From NCBI RefSeq assembly GCF_001571285.1, contig NZ_BCTM01000021.1, forward strand, positions 1-64,000: a stretch of 64,000 nucleotides of DNA. The letters run 5' to 3'. Origin of the DNA: Kluyvera cryocrescens NBRC 102467. Lineage in GTDB: Bacteria > Pseudomonadota > Gammaproteobacteria > Enterobacterales > Enterobacteriaceae. A program made the position numbers and the translations under genes. Under the pieces are notes generated by a model. That model was not told where the DNA came from. It searched no databases and saw only the letters and a list, made by a program, of their open reading frames with translations. Every line of letters begins with the position of its first letter. The first letter of the stretch is position 1. This document shows, piece by piece, positions 18,397 to 28,167 of this stretch.

Positions 18397-20679
18397 TTAG
18401 ATAGATTGAGTGAAGGTACGAGTGATAACGTCCTGCTGCTGTTCTTTAGTCAGGGAGTTAAAACGTACTGCGTAGCCAGATACGCGGATGGTCAGCTGCG
18501 GATATTTTTCCGGGTTTTCCATCGCGTCGAGCAGCATTTCGCGGTTCATAACGTTAACGTTCAGGTGCTGACCGCCTTCGATAGACGCTTCGTGGTGGAA
18601 GTAACCATCCATCAGGCCTGCCAGGTTAGTTTTACGAACATCGTCGTCTTTACCCAGTGCGTTAGGAACGATAGAGAAGGTATAAGAAATACCATCTTTA
18701 GCGTAAGCAAACGGCAGTTTAGCAACGGAAGTCAGAGAGGCAACAGCACCTTTCTGGTCACGACCGTGCATTGGGTTAGCACCTGGGCCGAATGGCGCGC
18801 CAGCACGACGACCGTCTGGGGTGTTACCGGTTTTCTTACCATAAACCACGTTAGAGGTGATGGTCAGAACAGACTGAGTCGGGATAGCGTTACGGTAAGT
18901 AGTCAGTTTCTGAATTTTCTTCATGAAACGTTCTACCAGGTCAACAGCCATGTCATCTACGCGAGCATCGTTGTTACCAAACTGCGGGTATTCGCCTTCG
19001 ATTTCGAAGTCGATAGCCAGACCATCTTCGTCACGAATTGGTTTAACTTTCGCATATTTGATTGCAGACAGGGAGTCAGCAGCAACGGACAGACCTGCGA
19101 TACCACACGCCATGGTGCGGATAACGTCACGGTCGTGCAGCGCCATCAGGGAGGCTTCGTAGCTGTACTTGTCGTGCATGTAGTGGATGACGTTCAGTGC
19201 GGTGACGTACTGTTTTGCCAGCCAATCCATGAAGTGGTCCATGCGGTCAATGACTTCGTCATAGTTCAGCACGTCGCCTTTGATTGGTTCAGATTTAGGA
19301 CCAACCTGCATTTTCAGTTTTTCATCAACGCCGCCGTTGATTGCGTACAGCATGGTTTTCGCCAGGTTTGCACGAGCACCGAAGAACTGCATTTGTTTAC
19401 CAACGATCATTGGGCTTACGCAGCAAGCGATAGCGTAGTCATCGTTGTTAAAGTCTGGACGCATCAGGTCATCGTTTTCATACTGCAGAGAAGAAGTATC
19501 GATAGACACTTTCGCTGCGTATTTTTTGAATGCCAGTGGCAGTTTTTCAGACCACAGAACGGTGATGTTCGGCTCTGGAGAAGGACCCATGGTGTACAGG
19601 GTGTTCAGGAAGCGGAAGCTGTTTTTGGTAACCAGAGTACGGCCATCAACGCCCATACCACCGATAGATTCAGTTGCCCAAATCGGGTCACCGGAGAACA
19701 GTTCATCATACTCAGGGGTACGCAGGAAGCGAACCATACGCAGTTTCATGACCAGGTGGTCAATCATTTCCTGAGCGTCTTGTTCAGTGATTTTGCCTGC
19801 TTTCAGGTCACGTTCGATGTAGATATCCAGGAAGCTGGAAGTACGACCGAAGGACATTGCAGCGCCGTTCTGAGATTTAACCGCAGCCAGGTAGCCGAAG
19901 TAAGTCCACTGAATAGCTTCCTGCGCGCTGGTTGCTGGACCAGAGATGTCGTAGCCGTATTTAGCAGCCATCTCTTTGATCTGACCCAGTGCACGGTGCT
20001 GTTCAGAGATTTCTTCACGCAGACGGATAGTTGCTTCCAGGTTTACGCCGTTTTCCAGATCAGACTGCAGAGACAGGAACTGTGCATATTTGTCTTTCAT
20101 CAGGAAGTCGATACCGTACACCGCGATGCGACGGTAGTCACCAATGATACGACCACGGCCGTATGCATCTGGCAGACCAGTCAGAACGCCAGATTTACGG
20201 CAGTTCAGAATGTCTTTGGTGTAAACATCGAATACGCCCTGGTTGTGGGTTTTGCGGTATTCGGTGAAGATTTTTTTCAGCATTGGGTCCAGCTCGCGAT
20301 TGTACGCTTTGCAGGAACCTTCAACCATTTTGATACCACCGAACGGGATAATCGCACGTTTCAGTGGAGCTTCAGTTTGCAGACCAACGATTTTTTCCAG
20401 CGCTTTGTTGATGTAGCCAGCGTCGTGGGAAGTGATGGTAGATGCAACGGAGGTGTCAAAGTCAACTGGCGCGTGAGTGCGGTTTTCCAGTTTAACGCCT
20501 TCCATAACGTTGTCCCACAGCTTGGTGGTCGCGTCAGTTGCGCCAGCCAGGAAGGACTCGTCACCCTCATACGGAGTGTAGTTTTTCTGGATGAAGTCAC
20601 GTAAGTTTACTTCATTCTGCCAGTCACCTTTGGTAAAACCTTCCCAGGCTGTGGCTAACTTTTCATTAAGTTCGGACAT
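18397..20679 (-). CDS. pflB: Pyruvate formate-lyase (formate C-acetyltransferase)
   Basis: A cytoplasmic glycyl-radical enzyme that converts pyruvate and CoA to acetyl-CoA and formate in mixed-acid fermentation. It has 760 residues, the E. coli length. The catalytic cysteine pair is in [15 protein letters not shown] (the Cys418-Cys419 site). The radical glycine is in RVSGYAVRF near the C terminus. It lies 55 bases downstream of focA on the same strand (focA-pflB operon) and depends on pflA. Codon use is strongly biased, as in highly expressed genes, which also creates a long spurious open frame on the other strand. Confidence 0.99.
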   Translation of the reverse strand: MSELNEKLATAWEGFTKGDWQNEVNLRDFIQKNYTPYEGDESFLAGATDATTKLWDNVMEGVKLENRTHAPVDFDTSVASTITSHDAGYINKALEKIVGLQTEAPLKRAIIPFGGIKMVEGSCKAYNRELDPMLKKIFTEYRKTHNQGVFDVYTKDILNCRKSGVLTGLPDAYGRGRIIGDYRRIAVYGIDFLMKDKYAQFLSLQSDLENGVNLEATIRLREEISEQHRALGQIKEMAAKYGYDISGPATSAQEAIQWTYFGYLAAVKSQNGAAMSFGRTSSFLDIYIERDLKAGKITEQDAQEMIDHLVMKLRMVRFLRTPEYDELFSGDPIWATESIGGMGVDGRTLVTKNSFRFLNTLYTMGPSPEPNITVLWSEKLPLAFKKYAAKVSIDTSSLQYENDDLMRPDFNNDDYAIACCVSPMIVGKQMQFFGARANLAKTMLYAINGGVDEKLKMQVGPKSEPIKGDVLNYDEVIDRMDHFMDWLAKQYVTALNVIHYMHDKYSYEASLMALHDRDVIRTMACGIAGLSVAADSLSAIKYAKVKPIRDEDGLAIDFEIEGEYPQFGNNDARVDDMAVDLVERFMKKIQKLTTYRNAIPTQSVLTITSNVVYGKKTGNTPDGRRAGAPFGPGANPMHGRDQKGAVASLTSVAKLPFAYAKDGISYTFSIVPNALGKDDDVRKTNLAGLMDGYFHHEASIEGGQHLNVNVMNREMLLDAMENPEKYPQLTIRVSGYAVRFNSLTKEQQQDVITRTFTQSI

Positions 20680-20734
20680 GTAACACCTACCTTCTTAAGT
20701 GGACTTTTTATTTACTGCCTGGAGCAGCCGTCAA

Positions 20735-21592
20735 TTAATGACGGTCACCGCCACGCAGGTAAATGACCCAGTATGTCAACCCAACCAGCAAACCGCCGCC
20801 GATAATGTTCCCGATAGTGACGGGAATCAGGTTATCGGTGATGAAGTGCATCACGGTCAGGTGAGAGAAATTTTCCGGAGACGAACCGACAGCGGTCCAG
20901 AATTCCGGGCTAGCAAAATCGCGTATTACGATACCCATAGGGATCATAAACATGTTTGCGATACTGTGCTCAAAACCGCTGGCAACGAACATGGCAACCG
21001 GTAAGACCATAATCATGGCTTTATCCATCAGGCTGCGGCCAGAGTAGCTCATCCAGACAGCCAGACAGACCATCAGGTTTGCCAGGATACCGAGAGCAAC
21101 GGCTTCAATAAAAGTGTGATGCAATTTGTGATCGGCGGTTTGCAGGACGTTGAGTCCCCACCCACCGTTGGCCGTCATATATTCACCGGACAGCCACATG
21201 AGCAGTACGAAGAGCAGGCACCCTACCAGGTTACCAACATAGACGTTGAGCCAGTTTTTCGCCAGTTGACCCCAGGTGATTCGGCCGCTGGCTTTCGCCA
21301 CAACGATAAGCACGGTCGACGTAAAGAGGTCAGCGCCACAAATAACGCAAAGAATGAGGCCTAGTGAGAAGCAGATACCACCAATCAGTTTCGCAATGCC
21401 GAACGGCATGCCAGCTGTACCTGTGGTTGCTGTAATATAAAATACAAAAGCAATCGAGATGAAGACGCCCGCAGTAATCGCCAGATAAAAGGTTTTCAGC
21501 GGATGCTTGGTTGCTTTATAGACACCTGCTTCTTCGGCAACTTTGGCCATTGCAGCAGGGAGAAGTAGATCAAAAGGGTTGTCAGCTTTCAC
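20735..21592 (-). CDS. focA: Formate channel FocA
   Basis: A pentameric inner-membrane channel of the formate-nitrite transporter family that exports, and at low pH imports, formate. It has 285 residues with six membrane helices; the N terminus (MKADNPFDLLLPAAMAKVAEEAG) is the PflB-interacting region in known FocA. It is the first gene of focA-pflB. An FNR box and a matching -10 lie 35-76 bases upstream, consistent with the strongly anaerobic pfl promoter array known in E. coli. Confidence 0.98.
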   Translation of the reverse strand: MKADNPFDLLLPAAMAKVAEEAGVYKATKHPLKTFYLAITAGVFISIAFVFYITATTGTAGMPFGIAKLIGGICFSLGLILCVICGADLFTSTVLIVVAKASGRITWGQLAKNWLNVYVGNLVGCLLFVLLMWLSGEYMTANGGWGLNVLQTADHKLHHTFIEAVALGILANLMVCLAVWMSYSGRSLMDKAMIMVLPVAMFVASGFEHSIANMFMIPMGIVIRDFASPEFWTAVGSSPENFSHLTVMHFITDNLIPVTIGNIIGGGLLVGLTYWVIYLRGGDRH

Positions 21593-21626
21593 ACTAACTC
21601 TCTCTTTTTATTTAATCGGCGACGAG

Positions 21627-21668
21627 ATACTAACAAAGCATTATAGATGAGAATTTGATATAGATCAT
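21627..21668 (-). promoter_or_regulatory. FNR-dependent focA-pflB promoter
   Basis: TTGATATAGATCAT (21655-21668, plus-strand reading) matches the FNR palindrome at 9 of 10 positions. On the minus strand a -10 TAGTAT occupies 21632-21627. The box is then near -41.5 of a start at about 21620, equivalent to promoter P6 of E. coli pfl. Confidence 0.8.
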
Positions 21669-21919
21669 ATCTCGCCTGGCTTATAGGCCTGCAAGTTGGA
21701 TGGTTTTTCAACGAAAGCAGGGTAATTTACTGAATATAAAGATAAAAATAAATTTTAAGATTTGCAAATTCAGTTGAATTTTTTCTTTACCCTTCATTTT
21801 TCGAGTTAATTAAAATGGAGTAATGATCAAGTAAATTAACAATAAAAGTAAGCTACTAATAATTGAGTTTACTTATCTTTAACTTTATTTTCACACTCAG
21901 GTGAAGCGAAGCGCGGAAA
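21669..21919. other. AT-rich upstream regulatory region of focA-pflB
   Basis: No gene is seen between the FNR promoter and the ycaO terminator. The stretch is very AT-rich (for example 21720-21890). In E. coli this position carries ArcA and IHF sites and further pfl promoters; I cannot place individual sites with confidence here. Confidence 0.5.
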
Positions 21920-21946
21920 TAAAAAAAGGGGCCAATATGTGGCCCC
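21920..21946 (-). terminator. Terminator after ycaO
   Basis: On the minus strand GGGGCC-ACATATT-GGCCCC is followed by a run of T, about 50 bases after the ycaO stop. Confidence 0.9.
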
Positions 21947-21996
21947 GTAATATAGCGTAGAGTGTAGGTTAAACCTACTTTTTCTGTGGCTTCAGG

Positions 21997-23757
21997 TTAT
22001 TTCGCCCAAAACGCCGCTTTCGCGCGCTGCAGTTTTTCGTAGGCCTGCAACAGCGACTGATGCGCCGGGAAGGCTTTCAGAGAACCGTCAACAGACTGCA
22101 GGCCATAGAAAGCCTCTTCGCCGCTCAGCGCTGCGCTAGCTGCTTCTACCGCGTCAGCGCCGTACATCCGCACGAAGGCATTCAGGTATTGCAGCGGCTC
22201 GCGCTCTTCTTCCTGGGAGAGCAGCAGCAGCGTCTGCAGGCAGCGGTAGTAATTGGCGCGTTCAGCACTGAAGACCGAGGCGTTGAACTCCATTGTCCAT
22301 TCCGTCCAAATCAACGCTTGCTCCAAATCGCCGCCCGCCAGCGCGAGCATGGCTTTCAGCTCGCCAATACGCAGGGTGTACCAGCCGTTATCAGAACCCG
22401 TCGCCAGACCCAGCAGCTCGCGCACGCGAGTGAAGTCATCCAGCCCTTCGTCATCGATCTGCTCAATCAGGTTCAGGTACTCTTCTTTTTCCCACTCGCT
22501 GCCCGGCAGGGAGAGAATGGTTTCACGCAGATGGCTACCCATGTTGTTGTTAGCCAGCCACAGATCTTCTGCCGGATAGATGTCGGACATGCCAGGCACG
22601 ATGATGCGGCAAGCGTAGACGCTCAGGTGCTCATAGTCGGCGATGTACACTTCTTTATCTTCGGCGTTGAAGATAGCCATCAGCGTGGCGAACTCTTCTT
22701 CGGTGGTGCCGGAGAAACTCCAGTCAGCGAACGGATAGTCGGCATCCTGCTTGAACAGATCCCAGGAAATAGAACCGCTAGAATCGATGAAGTGGGTTTC
22801 CAGGTTGGTGTGTTCAGCCACTTCTTCATCATCGAAGGTCGGCGGGGTAAACACGTCGAGATCCTTCAGACCACGGCCCTGAAGCAGTTCAGTCACGGTG
22901 CGCTCCAGTGCGACACCGAAGTCAGGGTGCGCGCCGAAGGAGGCGAAGCAGGTGCCGTTAGCTGGGTTGAACAGCACAACGCAGATCACTGGATATTTTC
23001 CACCCAGAGAACCATCGTAAGCAAAGATTGGGAAACCTTCTGCTTCCAGTTTGGCGATAGACTCTACGACGCCAGGATAACGTGCCAGCACCTCGGATGG
23101 AATCTCAGGCAGGCTGATGCTCTCGGCGATAATACGGTTTTTCACGTAACGTTCGAACACCTCTGACAGCCCCTGAACGCGGGCTTCATTACGGGTGTTG
23201 CCCGCAGACATGCCGTTGGAAACGTACAGGTTGGCGACGATGTTCATAGGGATATAAATGGTTTCGCCGTCGGACTGGCGAGTGAACGGCAGGCCGCACA
23301 CGCCGCGATCGTCGTTACCAGACTGCAGATCGACCAGCATGCTCGCGGTCAGCTGATCGTCCGGATCGTAGAATGCGCGCAGACGTGCATCAAGCAGGCC
23401 TTCTGGCACATCGTCGTTTTCGGTCAGCGGGAACCATTTTTCGTTCGGATAATGCACGAACGGGCCATTGGCAATTTCCTCACCCAGCCAGAAGTCTGCG
23501 AAGAAATAGTTGGTAGAGAGACGTTCAAAGTACTCACCGAGCGCAGACGCCAGCGCGGCTTTTTTGGTCGCGCCTTTGCCGTTGGTAAAGCATAAAGAGC
23601 ATGCTTTATCACGAATATGCACCGACCAGACGTTAGGAACAGGGTTCAACCAGGAGGCTTCTTCGATATCGAAACCCAGGTCGAGCAGCTTTTGCTGGAA
23701 GCGAGCGATGGAATCTTCCAGTGCGGCATCTTTGCCGGGAATATAGGTCTGCGTCAT
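21997..23757 (-). CDS. ycaO: YcaO, ribosomal protein S12 methylthiolation accessory factor
   Basis: YcaO is the founding member of the YcaO superfamily of ATP-dependent enzymes. In E. coli it supports RimO-dependent beta-methylthiolation of Asp in ribosomal protein S12. The product is 586 residues from the ATG at 23757 (MTQTYIPGKDAALEDSIARF), the known length. The longer in-frame start at 23859 is not needed. The N-terminal YcaO fold includes TKKAALASALGEYFERLS and ARVQGLSEVFERYVKNRI, the helices with the ATP/Mg-binding Glu residues. The C-terminal part (about 430-586) is helical repeat-like. It is transcribed towards focA but ends in its own terminator. No azoline-peptide partner gene is nearby, so the S12 role fits. 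Confidence 0.96.
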   Translation of the reverse strand: MTQTYIPGKDAALEDSIARFQQKLLDLGFDIEEASWLNPVPNVWSVHIRDKACSLCFTNGKGATKKAALASALGEYFERLSTNYFFADFWLGEEIANGPFVHYPNEKWFPLTENDDVPEGLLDARLRAFYDPDDQLTASMLVDLQSGNDDRGVCGLPFTRQSDGETIYIPMNIVANLYVSNGMSAGNTRNEARVQGLSEVFERYVKNRIIAESISLPEIPSEVLARYPGVVESIAKLEAEGFPIFAYDGSLGGKYPVICVVLFNPANGTCFASFGAHPDFGVALERTVTELLQGRGLKDLDVFTPPTFDDEEVAEHTNLETHFIDSSGSISWDLFKQDADYPFADWSFSGTTEEEFATLMAIFNAEDKEVYIADYEHLSVYACRIIVPGMSDIYPAEDLWLANNNMGSHLRETILSLPGSEWEKEEYLNLIEQIDDEGLDDFTRVRELLGLATGSDNGWYTLRIGELKAMLALAGGDLEQALIWTEWTMEFNASVFSAERANYYRCLQTLLLLSQEEEREPLQYLNAFVRMYGADAVEAASAALSGEEAFYGLQSVDGSLKAFPAHQSLLQAYEKLQRAKAAFWAK

Positions 23758-23885
23758 AGCAATCTCTTTTGTCGTACGGAAAGCGCGCAATGATACGGGT
23801 TTTGCGTGACGGGTGCTATCTCCGGCGAAAATAAAAGGGAGGTCTATGCTTATAAGCAATAACCTATTGTTAAGGCGTAGAAAAC

Positions 23886-24578
23886 ATGAAAGCGTTTGAT
23901 CTTCAACGGATGGCGTTTGATAAATTCCCGCCTGAATTCTTAGGCGAAGTCGCGCTGAGAACCCTGTTTACCTTTTTATTGGTCTTCCTGTTCCTCAAAA
24001 TTACCGGGCGTCGCGGCGTTCGGCAGATGTCGCTGTTTGAGGTTTTGATCATTCTGACGCTGGGATCGGCGGCTGGGGACGTCGCCTTTTATGACGATGT
24101 GCCGCTAGTGCCGGTTTTCGTGGTCTTCGTCTCCCTCGCATTACTGTACCGCCTGGTGATGTGGCTGATGTCCAAAAGCGAAAAACTAGAAGATTTGCTG
24201 GAAGGCAAAGCCATTGTCATTGTGAAAGAGGGGCAGCTCGCCTGGGAGAATGTTCGTAAAGCCAATATGACCGAGCTGGAGTTTTTAATGGAACTGCGGC
24301 TCAACAGCGTCGAACAGCTTGGGCAGGTGCGCCTGGCGATTATGGAAACCAATGGGCAGATCAGCGTGTTCTATTATCACGATGATGACGTCAAGCCGGG
24401 CTTGTGCATTTTACCCGAAAATTTTGTGCCGCGATTTAGGGTGATGCCTGAGTCGGGCGAGTACGCTTGCGCCAGATGTAGCTATGTTACCGGCCTCAAT
24501 GTCGGCGAGCGTCAATTATGTCCTCGCTGTATGAATCCGATATGGACGAAGGTTAGCCGGGCGAAACGCGTTGCCTGA
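23886..24578 (+). CDS. ycaP: DUF421/YetF-family membrane protein YcaP with C-terminal zinc-ribbon-like motif
   Basis: A 230-residue inner-membrane protein of the YetF/DUF421 family, function unknown. About three hydrophobic helices lie in the first 95 residues (LRTLFTFLLVFLFLKITG, LFEVLIILTLGSAAGDVAF, and a third ending at VMWLM). A soluble alpha/beta part follows (LEDLLEGKAIVIVKEG). The tail carries two CxxC pairs (CARC and CPRC, about 20 residues apart), which looks like a zinc ribbon. It is transcribed divergently from ycaO across 128 bases. Confidence 0.9.
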   Translation: MKAFDLQRMAFDKFPPEFLGEVALRTLFTFLLVFLFLKITGRRGVRQMSLFEVLIILTLGSAAGDVAFYDDVPLVPVFVVFVSLALLYRLVMWLMSKSEKLEDLLEGKAIVIVKEGQLAWENVRKANMTELEFLMELRLNSVEQLGQVRLAIMETNGQISVFYYHDDDVKPGLCILPENFVPRFRVMPESGEYACARCSYVTGLNVGERQLCPRCMNPIWTKVSRAKRVA

Positions 24579-24624
24579 CAGCCATTTTGTCGGTTTTGCT
24601 ATCATCGGGTGGCAGAATGTTTTG

Positions 24625-24640
24625 TGTGACCGGGGCCACA
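24625..24640 (+). promoter_or_regulatory. CRP-like site upstream of serC
   Basis: TGTGA-CCGGGG-CCACA matches the CRP half-sites TGTGA-N6-TCACA with one mismatch, about 100 bases before the serC start. E. coli serC is known to respond to CRP and Lrp. Binding here is inferred. Confidence 0.5.
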
Positions 24641-24740
24641 TTTCACTGGCGAAAGGTTTTAGACATTGCGGCGCGTGTCACTGAATGATAAAACCGATAT
24701 CCACAGTTATTACTTATGGCTTTTAGCGTGGTGAGGGAAA

Positions 24741-25829
24741 ATGGCTCAGGTTTTTAATTTCAGTTCAGGTCCGGCGATGTTACCGGCAGATGTTCTTAAA
24801 CTGGCACAGCAAGAACTTTGCGACTGGAACGGATTAGGCACGTCGGTGATGGAAGTTAGCCACCGTGGAAAAGAGTTTATTCAGGTGGCAGAAGAAGCAG
24901 AAAAAGATTTCCGCGACTTGCTTAATATTCCTTCCAACTACAAAGTGCTGTTCTGTCATGGCGGCGGCCGCGGCCAGTTTGCTGGCGTTCCACTGAATAT
25001 CCTGGGCGATAAAACCACCGCCGACTACGTTGATGCCGGCTACTGGGCCGCCAGCGCGGTGAAGGAAGCGAAAAAATACTGCACCCCGAACGTGATTGAT
25101 GCCAAAGTCACCATTGATGGTAAACGCGCCGTGAAACCAATGCGTGAATGGCAGCTCTCCGACAACGCGGCGTACCTGCACTTCTGCCCGAACGAAACTA
25201 TCGACGGTATTGCTATTGAAGAAACGCCAGACTTTGGCAAAGACGTTGTGGTGGCTGCCGATTTCTCCTCCACTATCCTGTCCCGCGCGATTGACGTCAG
25301 CCGCTACGGCGTTATTTATGCGGGTGCGCAGAAAAATATCGGTCCTGCTGGGTTAACGCTGGTGATCGTGCGTGAAGATCTGTTGGGTAAAGCACACGTA
25401 GCCTGTCCGTCGATCCTTGATTACACCGTGCTCAATGACAACGACTCCATGTTCAACACGCCGCCGACCTTTGCCTGGTATCTCTCAGGCTTGGTGTTCA
25501 AATGGCTGAAAGAGCAGGGCGGCGTAGAGGCGATGGATCGCATCAATCAACAGAAGGCCGATCTTCTGTATAGCACCATTGATGGCAGCGATTTCTACCG
25601 TAACGACGTGGCGAGCGCTAACCGCTCCCGCATGAACGTTCCGTTCCAGTTGGCTGATAGCGCACTGGACAAAGTGTTCCTCGAAGAGTCCTTTGCTGCG
25701 GGTCTGCATTCGCTGAAAGGCCACCGCGTGGTCGGCGGGATGCGTGCTTCTATCTATAACGCGATGCCGCTGGCAGGCGTACAGGCGCTGACGGACTTCA
25801 TGCAAGACTTCGAACGCCGTCACGGTTAA
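24741..25829 (+). CDS. serC: Phosphoserine/phosphohydroxythreonine aminotransferase
   Basis: A PLP-dependent transaminase that makes 3-phosphoserine from 3-phosphohydroxypyruvate with glutamate, and also acts in PLP biosynthesis. It has 362 residues, the family length, starting [15 protein letters not shown]. The PLP-binding lysine is Lys198 in [21 protein letters not shown] near residue 75 is a phosphate/PLP contact region. It is the first gene of the mixed-function serC-aroA operon, with a hairpin and T run before aroA that may reduce read-through. Confidence 0.98.
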   Translation: MAQVFNFSSGPAMLPADVLKLAQQELCDWNGLGTSVMEVSHRGKEFIQVAEEAEKDFRDLLNIPSNYKVLFCHGGGRGQFAGVPLNILGDKTTADYVDAGYWAASAVKEAKKYCTPNVIDAKVTIDGKRAVKPMREWQLSDNAAYLHFCPNETIDGIAIEETPDFGKDVVVAADFSSTILSRAIDVSRYGVIYAGAQKNIGPAGLTLVIVREDLLGKAHVACPSILDYTVLNDNDSMFNTPPTFAWYLSGLVFKWLKEQGGVEAMDRINQQKADLLYSTIDGSDFYRNDVASANRSRMNVPFQLADSALDKVFLEESFAAGLHSLKGHRVVGGMRASIYNAMPLAGVQALTDFMQDFERRHG

Positions 25830-25848
25830 TCTGGCTATATCTATTCAT

Positions 25849-25874
25849 CCCCACGGTCATCCCGTGGGGTTTTT
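25849..25874 (+). terminator. Intercistronic attenuator-like terminator in serC-aroA
   Basis: CCCCACGG-TCATC-CCGTGGGG is followed by TTTTTA, 20 bases after serC and 27 bases before aroA. A similar partial terminator is known at this point in E. coli. Confidence 0.85.
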
Positions 25875-25900
25875 ACTTCTGTTTTAGAGAGTTGAGTTTC

Positions 25901-27184
25901 ATGGAATCCCTGACGTTACAACCTATCGCGCGTGTCGACGGCACCATTAATCTGCCCGGTTCTAAAAGCGTGTCGAACCGCGCTTTGCTGCTGGCGGCAT
26001 TGGCTCGTGGTACGACTGTCCTGACCAATCTGCTGGACAGCGATGATGTTCGCCACATGCTCAACGCGCTGAAGGCTCTGGGAATTCACTATACCCTGTC
26101 CGCCGACCGTACCCGTTGTGAAGTCACCGGTAATGCAGGCATGCTGCAGTCTACTGACGAGCTGGAACTGTTCCTCGGCAACGCAGGAACGGCAATGCGC
26201 CCGCTGGCGGCGGCGTTATGCCTGGGTCAGAATAACATTGTGCTGACCGGCGAACCGCGTATGAAAGAACGCCCTATTGGCCATCTGGTCGATGCGCTGC
26301 GCCAGGGCGGTGCTCAGATTGATTATCTGGAGCAGGAAAATTATCCGCCGCTGCGCCTGAAAGGCGGTTTCACCGGGGGGAATGTCGAGGTTGACGGCAG
26401 CGTATCCAGCCAGTTCCTGACCGCGTTACTGATGACGGCTCCGCTGGCGCCGCAGGACACCACGATTGCTATCAAAGGCGATTTGGTTTCGAAACCGTAT
26501 ATCGATATCACTCTGCATCTGATGAAAACCTTTGGTGTGGAAGTGGAAAACCACCACTACCAGCGCTTTGTTGTGCGCGGTAGCCAGCAGTATGTCTCTC
26601 CAGGCCAATATCTGGTGGAAGGCGATGCGTCCTCCGCGTCCTATTTCCTTGCCGCGGGTGCGATTAAAGGCGGCACGGTGAAAGTGACCGGTATTGGTCG
26701 TCATAGCGTTCAGGGCGATATCCGTTTTGCGGATGTGCTGGAAAAAATGGGCGCGACCGTGACCTGGGGCGATGATTTTATTGCCTGTACTCGCGGTGAA
26801 CTAAACGCCATCGATATGGACATGAACCATATCCCTGATGCGGCCATGACCATCGCCACTGCTGCACTGTTCGCCAAAGGCACCACCACGCTGCGCAATA
26901 TCTACAACTGGCGCGTGAAAGAGACTGACCGCCTGTTTGCTATGGCTACCGAGCTGCGTAAAGTTGGCGCGGAAGTGGAAGAGGGCGAGGACTACATTCG
27001 CGTTACGCCGCCTGCGTCGCTGAACTTTGCGGAAATCGGCACCTATAACGATCACCGTATGGCGATGTGCTTCTCGCTGGTGGCGCTGTCTGATACGCCT
27101 GTCACCATTCTTGACCCGAAATGCACGGCGAAAACCTTCCCGGATTATTTCGAACAATTGGCGCGGATCAGCACCCTAGCCTGA
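25901..27184 (+). CDS. aroA: EPSP synthase (3-phosphoshikimate 1-carboxyvinyltransferase)
   Basis: It catalyses the sixth step of the shikimate pathway, joining PEP to shikimate-3-phosphate; it is the glyphosate target. The product is 427 residues from the ATG at 25901 ([14 protein letters not shown]). A TTG nine bases earlier is in frame but does not match the family start. The substrate sites [20 protein letters not shown] and [15 protein letters not shown] are intact. Gly96, Thr97 and Pro101 are the ordinary glyphosate-sensitive residues. It is co-transcribed with serC. In E. coli ycaL follows; here cmk follows directly after about 190 non-coding bases. Confidence 0.98.
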   Translation: MESLTLQPIARVDGTINLPGSKSVSNRALLLAALARGTTVLTNLLDSDDVRHMLNALKALGIHYTLSADRTRCEVTGNAGMLQSTDELELFLGNAGTAMRPLAAALCLGQNNIVLTGEPRMKERPIGHLVDALRQGGAQIDYLEQENYPPLRLKGGFTGGNVEVDGSVSSQFLTALLMTAPLAPQDTTIAIKGDLVSKPYIDITLHLMKTFGVEVENHHYQRFVVRGSQQYVSPGQYLVEGDASSASYFLAAGAIKGGTVKVTGIGRHSVQGDIRFADVLEKMGATVTWGDDFIACTRGELNAIDMDMNHIPDAAMTIATAALFAKGTTTLRNIYNWRVKETDRLFAMATELRKVGAEVEEGEDYIRVTPPASLNFAEIGTYNDHRMAMCFSLVALSDTPVTILDPKCTAKTFPDYFEQLARISTLA

Positions 27185-27216
27185 GCCCGACGCTAGCGTA
27201 AAAAAGTACACTTTCC

Positions 27217-27237
27217 GGGCTGGCGTCCTGCCAGCCC
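27217..27237 (+). other. Strong hairpin after aroA
   Basis: GGGCTGGC-GTCCT-GCCAGCCC, a perfect 8-base-pair stem without a following T run. It may be a rho-dependent end of serC-aroA. It sits in the short aroA-cmk gap where E. coli carries ycaL. Confidence 0.55.
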
Positions 27238-27320
27238 ACTATACTTATCTATTCTCCTGCACTTCTTAGGCCTAATTCTGGAATTCGCAGACAAAAGTAA
27301 CCGTCTGGCGCAGAGATGCG

Positions 27321-27326
27321 TATAAT
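27321..27326 (+). promoter_or_regulatory. -10 box of the probable cmk promoter
   Basis: A perfect TATAAT, 44 bases before the cmk ATG and preceded by TGCG. No good -35 is seen at standard spacing. Confidence 0.55.
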
Positions 27327-27370
27327 GCGCGGCGTTTACGTTGAATATGCCTTTTATTAAGGAGATAGAG

Positions 27371-28054
27371 ATGACGGCAATTGCCCCGGTAATTACCATT
27401 GATGGCCCAAGTGGCGCGGGTAAAGGCACACTGTGCAAAGCCATGGCAGAAGCATTGCAATGGCATTTACTGGACTCTGGCGCGATTTATCGCGTACTGG
27501 CTTTAGCTGCGTTGCATCATCATGTCGACGTGACGTCGGAAGATGCGCTAGTTCCATTGGCTGTTCACCTTGACGTGCGCTTTGTTTCGACCGATGGGAC
27601 GCTGGAAGTTATCCTTGAAGGTGAAGACGTCAGCGGCGAAATCCGGACCCAGGACGTTGCCAATGCGGCGTCTCAGGTTGCGGCATTCCCACGCGTTCGT
27701 GAGGCGCTGCTGCGCCGCCAGCGCGGGTTCCGCGAAGCGCCAGGCCTGATTGCCGATGGCCGTGATATGGGCACCGTGGTCTTCCCGGATGCGCCGGTAA
27801 AAATCTTCCTGGATGCTTCATCGGAAGAACGTGCCAACCGCCGCATGCTACAGTTGCAGGAAAAGGGCTTTAGTGTTAACTTTGAGCGCCTTTTGGCAGA
27901 GATAAAGGAACGTGATGACCGCGATCGTAATCGTGCTGTTGCGCCACTGGTCCCTGCTGCTGATGCTTTAGTGTTGGATTCCACCACCTTAAGCATTGAG
28001 CAAGTAATTGAAAAAGCGTTAGACTATGCGCGCCAGAAATTGGCACTCGCGTAA
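27371..28054 (+). CDS. cmk: Cytidylate kinase
   Basis: Phosphorylates CMP and dCMP to the diphosphates in the cytoplasm, recycling RNA breakdown products. The product is 227 residues from the ATG at 27371 ([19 protein letters not shown]), with AAGGAGATAG just upstream; a longer frame starting at 27341 is less likely. The P-loop is GPSGAGKGT near residue 12. The NMP-binding insert and the lid ([17 protein letters not shown]) are typical of bacterial Cmk. It lies upstream of rpsA, as in most gamma-proteobacteria, and may be partly co-transcribed with it. Confidence 0.98.
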   Translation: MTAIAPVITIDGPSGAGKGTLCKAMAEALQWHLLDSGAIYRVLALAALHHHVDVTSEDALVPLAVHLDVRFVSTDGTLEVILEGEDVSGEIRTQDVANAASQVAAFPRVREALLRRQRGFREAPGLIADGRDMGTVVFPDAPVKIFLDASSEERANRRMLQLQEKGFSVNFERLLAEIKERDDRDRNRAVAPLVPAADALVLDSTTLSIEQVIEKALDYARQKLALA

Positions 28055-28167
28055 AACGCGACAGAATTTGTAGTACCCCCGTTGCAATGGATTGACAGCG
28101 GGTATGTGAAACAACCCCATCCGACAAGGTGTCAGGTGGACGTTAAATCTAACTTCGAAGATTAAAC
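28055..28167 (+). promoter_or_regulatory. rpsA leader without a canonical Shine-Dalgarno sequence
   Basis: The 113 bases before the rpsA ATG end in GAAGATTAAAC, with only a weak GAAG instead of AGGAGG. In E. coli this leader folds into hairpins that drive strong translation and allow S1 autorepression; the same layout is kept here. Confidence 0.65.

Noticed and set aside
18406-20604. A 732-codon open frame antisense to pflB
   Set aside because: pflB is a highly expressed gene with strong codon bias, which removes stops from an opposite frame. The antisense product has no recognisable domain and no ribosome site, while the pflB frame is unmistakable.
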